Origin: Bondarzewia mesenterica
Lineage: Eukaryota; Basidiomycota; Agaricomycetes; Russulales; Bondarzewiaceae
NCBI GenBank assembly: GCA_004802705.1
Contig: SGPL01000725.1
Coordinates: 1-13,914, forward strand
Direction: 5' to 3'
DNA length: 13,914 nt
Shown in pieces: positions 9,809 to 13,914 of the stretch; the stretch's first letter is position 1; each line of letters opens with the position of its first letter. A program made the translations under genes and the position numbers. Below the pieces are notes generated by a model. It saw nothing but the letters and a program-made list of their open reading frames with translations, ran no database searches and had not been told where the DNA came from.

Positions 9809-10285
9809 ACCAACTCAGGTCAACACATTGTTTGGAAACTGGTTAAGTCCCTTTGGTCTTGTAAACACAAGTCTTGCCCACCAATTTCTCTGGGGACTAT
9901 CCTTGGATGCCCTCTCATCTCCTTTCACAATAATAAAGACCAGCCCCTTCCTAGTACCTCTCGCCTTTTTCGCATTCTTATTTCTGAATCAGCTTTCTTA
10001 ATTTGGAAACTTAGAAATGAAAGAGTTATCACTCATGGGGATGATCCTTCCTATTCACCAACCCCTCAAATGATCTACAATAAATGGGCTTATATTATAA
10101 ATGCCAGACTTACTCTTGATCGTGCCATGACTCATAAAAAATTTGGCCGCAAAGCTCTGTCTCCACAATCTGTTCTCCAAATCTGGTCCAATGTTCTTAA
10201 AGATGAAGATAATCTTCCTGAAGACTGGCTTTATAGCCCTGGGGTTTTAGTGGGTATGGGCCATTCTTTGTGGGATCCACCCTAG

Positions 10286-10768
10286 TTATTAGGCCTACAA
10301 GGGATACTCACGAAAAAGGGACAAGAAAAGGCGAAGGGAGGAGGCGAGGGTATCGATGCAAGGACGGGGCGGGGATGCTTTATAGGTGGACAGGATATGG
10401 ACCAATCGGGGACGGAGCAGGGATCGCGGGACCGCAGACTGCCTTATTGGACTCGGTCTCATCGGGAGAGGTCTCCATGGTTTCCGCCACTGGTCCTCCC
10501 ATACAATCCTATATTCTTCCCGCTTTTCTTCTCTCTACTCATTCCCTTCCCTCGGTCTGCTCGCCTTTTCGTCGCCCTCTTCATGTCCTCTTGGTAACTT
10601 ACGTCCCCGTTCCGCTCTATCGCGCTATCATTATCATCTTATTTTGTCTTTTCATCCTCTCATACCATACCAGCCTTCGCAACACTCCTTTTTCTCTGAC
10701 GATTGATGCGTTGATCAAACACTTTCCCCAAGCATGCCCAAGCGTACCTTTTACGCACCAGGGGGCCA
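10286..10768. other. Retrotransposon 3' tail and spacer to the carboxypeptidase gene
   Basis: The first ~160 bases after the ORF2 stop are purine-rich (runs such as GGGACAAGAAAAGGCG) and then G-rich. From about 10490 to 10690 the plus strand is C/T-rich. No A tail, simple-repeat tail or AATAAA is visible on the plus strand, so the element boundary is unresolved. An ORF at 10270-10809 has no recognisable domain and I treat it as chance. The segment must also hold the 3' UTR of the minus-strand carboxypeptidase. Confidence 0.5.
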
Positions 10769-13227
10769 TCAAAGATACCATCCGAGTTCTCCATTATCAT
10801 CATCTTTGACAGATTCGAACATATCCTTCCTGTGAACGGAGGCACATCCATATGTACTCCTTGAAAAATCGGCCTCTCTTCTAATCCATTGTTGTCTTCC
10901 CGCCCTACTGAAAATCAGAGCTCCCCCCCGCGCTACCCATCTTGAAACCATCGCAAATGCTTCCGCCGGCTTGTCGTGTGGGACGTGGATATCATCAAAC
11001 AGAAAAGAAAAAGGTCAGTCCACGGAATCGGTACGCACAAAGTCATCCGGTAAGAAGAAAAAAAGGAAAGTACTCATCATATGTCCCGCGCCCCTCACCG
11101 TCGCGAACGTGAGGTTTCCCCATGATTTCGTCTCGCCGGCCTTGGCGCCTTCGACCGTCCAGTCGTGCCAGCTCGCGTTGTGGTACCCGTCATGCCCGGA
11201 CCACTCGAGCTTGTCCACCCACAACTTGTTAGCGACCCAATTGCACTGCCAGTCGTACGTCCCCGCATAGATGAGCACCCGGATTCCCCGCTCGAGCAGG
11301 CCCGCGACGTAGTACTGCGTCGGCGCCGCGTACTTGTCCATGTGCGAGTCGAAGTCCGTTCCGACAGCGTGCGAGCAGGGATGGAATTCATTAGGCGACT
11401 CGACACCCAAACTCTCCCGCAGAGCGGGTTGGTTCAGGAAGTCCGAAATGGCGATGTTCTCAAGGTAGCAGAGGTCGTCTCCCAAGCACATCTAGCAATC
11501 GTCAGCGGATCAGTCCTCACTGAGGAGGCGAGTAGCCAATAGAAGTAACCTTCGATATGTCGTAGACGTTCCTCCCTGGGGACGTTCATCAGTCTATAAA
11601 TAGCGCAGAAGTTGGAGAAAGGTACTGACCAGACGCCCAATAACCCGAGCTCAACTCGTTATTACAGAAATCCACTGCGGCACGGCAACTCATCTCATCA
11701 AACGCTTTCACACAATACTTGTTCATGGCCTGTTCGCATCTTGGAAGCTAGGATTCGGAACATGCACATGAATAGAAATACGTCAACCATCATCGACATG
11801 AGCCGCATAGCGAAAGGGAAAAGAACACACACAGCTTTCTTCATCCTCACGCAGGTCGAGATGAACTGGAAAGGAACATCCAGCGCGGCCGTCCCGCACT
11901 CAATTTCATAGCGCCCAGCATATAAACTGAAACAAGTCGGATAGCACGGGGATAGCGGTCAACAATCCAAGATGGCACCGTCAGAAAAGAAGCAAAGCAA
12001 GCCATGGCTTACGTCGAGATGTCGGTGATACCGTTTCCAATTACCACGCTCTGCAGGTTGATAAGAGGTCGCCCTTCCTCCTCAGCGTACTGGTTCTGGT
12101 CCCAAATCTCACTCGCGAAGACGGGGAGGTAGCGTCCCTATCACAAAGGGCAAGTCAGTGCTCTTTCTCATCCGAGTAGGAGGTGCGTGCGTACGCCGTA
12201 CGACTCGCCCGCGAGGTGCAAAGGCCTGCCCTTGAACTGGTTGAAAGTCTCGAAGAAGATAGAGATGAAAGCGGCGATGTTTTGCGCCGCTTCTTCGGTC
12301 GTCTCGACCGTCTCGCCGTGCTCAGCGTACGAAAACCCGACGCCAACTCTGAGGATCAGTCGCGTCACACCAGGTATCAATGCGTATTCTACATGGAAAC
12401 AAGGGGAAAAGAGACTTGCGGCTGGTCGAGGAAGAAGATGTTCGCTTCGTTGTTCCAAGAGTACGGATTCCATGTGGTCCCGTTTGGAGAGACGTTGTTC
12501 ATATCGATGCTGCAAGGTCCTTTTTCATGGCTTGAGATTGCGCAAGGTGGGAAAGATCAAGATTGCATTTTTAGACTGACCAAGTTCCATGAGAAGGCCC
12601 ATGGACGAAGAGCAGCCGGGTCCTGATACGATACTCGGCGTCAATACACGCAAAGAAAATCAAGGCATCCACAAAAGGACCTCTGACCTCCATTGATCCA
12701 CATCATGACATCGTCTGGTACATCCGACGTGGTCTCGTAAACCTCTGAAAGAAACGAACACACGGTTCCTCCAAGCACGTACCGGCATCAGGATTTCTGC
12801 GGCTCTCGAAGAAATAAAAGAATAAATGCTTCGCGCCTTGATCGACATCCAGATACCCCGTATACACGCTATGCCGCACAACATGAGATCAATAAGCAGT
12901 GCCCCGCCGCGAGTCGCACAACACCACTATCAAACGCGCTCACTTGACAGTGGGATCACAAAACTCAGCCTTTTTGATGCGCACGCGATGGGCGGGGAAT
13001 CGTGGATGGTCCAACACAGTAAACTCCTGCCCGGACGCGATCGACGATAGGTGCATCGTCATGACCTTGTATTCGTTACTACACCTGCCCGTAATGGGAT
13101 CGGGGACCACGGCTTCGGATTCAGGCGCGTACGCGACTGAGATGGGCGCGCTCGGTTCTTGGAGAGCGAGCAGCTGGCCCAGCACAGGAATTGAAAGAAA
13201 GACGAGTGGTAGCGCGAGTTTGAACAT
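10769..13227 (-). CDS. Serine carboxypeptidase, S10 family (carboxypeptidase Y-like), 12 exons
   Basis: Exons, in transcription order: 13227-12944, 12868-12783, 12714-12688, 12622-12581, 12519-12420, 12348-12195, 12137-12013, 11926-11833, 11747-11630, 11575-11550, 11491-11078, 10984-10769. They total 1,686 nt, giving 561 residues and the stop TGA. The enzyme releases C-terminal amino acids in the vacuole or outside the cell. The start ATG opens a signal peptide (MFKLALPLVFLSIPVLG); a propeptide of ~80 residues follows. Visible motifs are CDPTVN, FFYFFESRRNP, the oxyanion-hole block WINGGPGCSS (~129-138), GESYGG with nucleophile Ser229, YAGTYDWQCNW with Asp432, and RGAGHM with His489. Ser-Asp-His spacing (203, 57) is close to yeast CPY. 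NGT, NAS and NLT are N-glycosylation sequons. Oddities are a GC-AG intron (12349-12419), an apparent AT-AC intron (10985-11077) and ~50 extra C-terminal residues. Exon limits were placed by eye from splice sites and family motifs. Confidence 0.9.
10985..11077 (-). other. Apparent AT-AC intron in the carboxypeptidase gene
   Basis: The 93-nt segment begins ATGAGTACTT and ends ATATCCAC on the coding strand. Removing exactly these bases joins RGAGHM to VPHDKPAEAF, the conserved block after the catalytic His. There is no AG within the segment that gives this join; the only nearby one cuts away VPHDK. Each end is one base from a standard site (GTGAGT donor, CAG acceptor). A CTGAC branch-like site has its A at 11015, 30 nt before the end. 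The donor is not the U12 consensus ATATCCTT, so it looks like a U2-type AT-AC intron. Confidence 0.65.
12349..12419 (-). other. GC-AG intron in the carboxypeptidase gene
   Basis: The 71-nt intron begins GCAAGT and ends CTCAG. Removing it joins LDQP to VGVGFSYAEHGE, the conserved order in S10 carboxypeptidases. The nearby GT (GTCTC) would put the following exon out of frame with any AG nearby. GC-AG is the commonest non-canonical U2-type class, and GCAAGT is its preferred donor. Confidence 0.85.
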
Positions 13228-13623
13228 GGCTGTTCTATGAAAAGGCTGAATTGAAAAGCGGTGGGAGATGAGTGAACATGTGCACCATAGTGATCCCAGG
13301 CTTCGACTGGCTGTAAATAACTTACTATAATGTGGGCGCTCGTCGCTCGGCTGCACCGTCGCCGATGACTCTGATCCTCTCTGATCGCGATCGAGAAGGT
13401 AGTCAGCAAGATGACATCAGATAAGAAGTTAGGCTTTTCAACCACCGCACATCGTTCGAGCGAATTGACCTCGATTCGAAGCTCTGACTGTCGGTGGCCG
13501 AAACAAACTGATATAATTACTTGGTCTGCCATTCAAGATACTGGTACCGGCATGACTACAAGTACACTGGGATGCAAGTAGTGTAAGTCAAAATTAAATG
13601 TGGTCCATCACATATGCTCATCT
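13228..13623. promoter_or_regulatory. Intergenic spacer, presumed carboxypeptidase promoter and 5' leader
   Basis: These 396 bases separate two minus-strand genes, so they hold the 3' end of the glycosyltransferase transcript and the promoter of the carboxypeptidase. On the minus strand, a pyrimidine-rich leader precedes the start codon (GCTTTTCAATTCAGCC about 20 bases upstream). I see no clear TATA box, AATAAA or operator-like repeat. A frame open upstream of the start (to 13356 and beyond) has no recognisable text. Confidence 0.4.
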
Positions 13624-13914
13624 TCACGATTCGCCGTCCGCCAAACACTCCAGCACGTCCGGCTTGCTGATAACCTCCTTCCACACTTCCTCCCACCATC
13701 CCAATTCCTCTCTAAACAAGCCACCCTCATCATTCTTCCTGCCCTCCAAAACCTCCTTCATCCGCTCTAGGGTTCCTACCTCCTTGCCCAAAAAGTCGAA
13801 CGGTTTCACGCTCGTGTAATGCATGATCCTAATATCCTCCACCATCGCCCTCCACAGCGTCGGATTGCGCTGTTTGATGGCCAGATTCGCGTTGTACACG
13901 TACGGCAGGCGCAG
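13624..13914 (-). CDS. Glycosyltransferase family 8-like protein, C-terminal part (runs off the window)
   Basis: The frame is open from the window edge to TGA at 13624-13626, about 96 residues with no visible start. It begins RLPYVYNANLAIKQRNPTLW and contains RIMHYTSVKPFDF, which matches the C-terminal pattern of GT8 enzymes (glycogenin and galactinol synthase relatives): an Asn-rich N-A-N turn, then a His-X4-Lys-Pro motif whose His helps bind the metal and whose Lys contacts the nucleotide-sugar diphosphate. The tail is charged and Trp-rich (EELGWWEEVWKEV) and is typical of fungal members. The enzyme would transfer a sugar from a UDP-sugar; donor and acceptor cannot be told from this fragment. 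It is co-directional with the carboxypeptidase, with no other sign of linkage. Confidence 0.7.
   Translation of the reverse strand: MRLPYVYNANLAIKQRNPTLWRAMVEDIRIMHYTSVKPFDFLGKEVGTLERMKEVLEGRKNDEGGLFREELGWWEEVWKEVISKPDVLECLADGES

Larger units (their letters stand above)
2810..10285 (+). mobile_element. Non-LTR (LINE) retrotransposon, Tad-like, minimal extent
   Basis: The unit carries a Gag-like ORF1 with a CCHC knuckle followed by a long ORF2 with an N-terminal APE endonuclease, a LINE-type reverse transcriptase, RNase H and a C-terminal CCHC finger. That order is typical of the Tad/I group of fungal LINEs. No integrase, aspartic protease or long terminal repeat is visible, which excludes a standard Gypsy or Copia element. 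The limits given are the first ORF1 ATG and the ORF2 stop. The true 5' end lies upstream, possibly at or before 1559 where N bases start. The 3' end lies in 10286-10768, but I found no poly-A or target-site duplication. Both ORFs are interrupted in this sequence. Transcription runs toward the carboxypeptidase gene on the opposite strand. Confidence 0.9.
4871..10285 (+). pseudogene. LINE ORF2 polyprotein: endonuclease, reverse transcriptase, RNase H (interrupted)
   Basis: About 1,800 codons read in order as an N-terminal Pro/Ser-rich region (4871-5400), APE endonuclease (5424-6177), reverse transcriptase (about 6890-7780), thumb or connector, a Cys cluster (8669-8725), RNase H (about 8990-9420) and a C-terminal CCHC finger (9758-9808). 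The product would nick target DNA, prime reverse transcription from the nick and remove the RNA strand. It is broken here. In-frame stops are TGA 4967-4969 and TAG 9632-9634. Frame changes occur at 5403-5412, 6025-6032 (A8), about 6448-6457, 7106-7112 (A7), about 7484-7494 and 7940-7944. All six are +1, and several sit in A or T runs or beside N bases, so part of the damage may be a sequence error. The start is the ATG at 4871, which overlaps an upstream stop; the ATG at 4892 is an alternative. The last codons before the TAG stop at 10285 read LWDPP. Confidence 0.85.

Noticed and set aside
2810..10285. LTR retrotransposon (Gypsy or Copia)
   Set aside because: No LTRs, protease or integrase; an APE endonuclease and FADD-type LINE reverse transcriptase are present instead.
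10270..10809. 179-codon plus-strand ORF after the LINE
   Set aside because: Overlaps the ORF2 end and the antisense of the carboxypeptidase exon 12; no domain; composition follows the C/T-rich spacer.
11095..11542. Long ORFs overlapping the carboxypeptidase in other frames
   Set aside because: Shadows of exon 11, which carries clear S10 motifs in the minus frame ending at 11078.
12745..12782. A 38-nt version of carboxypeptidase intron 2
   Set aside because: The acceptor at 12715 (68-nt intron) gives NPDADDVMMWINGG, the family text, without a 10-residue insertion.
13059..13532. 157-codon minus ORF upstream of and overlapping exon 1
   Set aside because: Out of frame with the signal peptide and S10 propeptide; no recognisable motifs.

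Overview
The window looks like nuclear DNA of a filamentous fungus, most likely an Agaricomycete (Basidiomycota). The evidence is a secreted S10 serine carboxypeptidase split by many short (54-93 nt) spliceosomal introns, and a Tad-like non-LTR retrotransposon whose protein motifs match those common in mushroom genomes.

Layout, left to right. Positions 1-1180 are non-repetitive. On the minus strand there is a decayed reading frame I cannot name, broken by three or four in-frame stops, with a plausible 73-nt intron. Positions ~1180-2620 are very C-rich and G-poor on the plus strand, with poly-C tracts and no convincing intact gene; they end in an AATAAA signal and an (AAT)8 tract. Positions 2810-10285 are a LINE-type retrotransposon on the plus strand. 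ORF1 is Gag-like with a CCHC zinc knuckle. ORF2 has an APE endonuclease, a reverse transcriptase, a cysteine cluster, RNase H with its D-E-D-D residues, and a terminal CCHC finger. Both ORFs are interrupted: six frameshifts and two in-frame stops in ORF2, at least one stop in ORF1. Many isolated N bases lie between 1559 and 9534. Positions 10286-10768 are the element's unresolved 3' end and a pyrimidine-rich spacer.

Positions 10769-13227 (minus strand) hold the carboxypeptidase, which I reconstruct as 12 exons and 561 residues with catalytic Ser229, Asp432 and His489. One intron is GC-AG. The last can only be removed in frame, restoring the conserved block around the catalytic His, if it runs AT to AC. 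After a ~400-bp spacer, the window ends in the 3' part of another minus-strand gene, the C-terminus of a GT8-type glycosyltransferase (13624-13914).

The two host genes are co-directional and the retrotransposon converges on the carboxypeptidase 3' end. I see no shared pathway: the carboxypeptidase is probably vacuolar or secreted, the glycosyltransferase acts on sugars, and the LINE is a mobile parasite. The most unusual points are the AT-AC intron and the fact that all six ORF2 frameshifts have the same sign (+1), mostly in or next to A or T runs.
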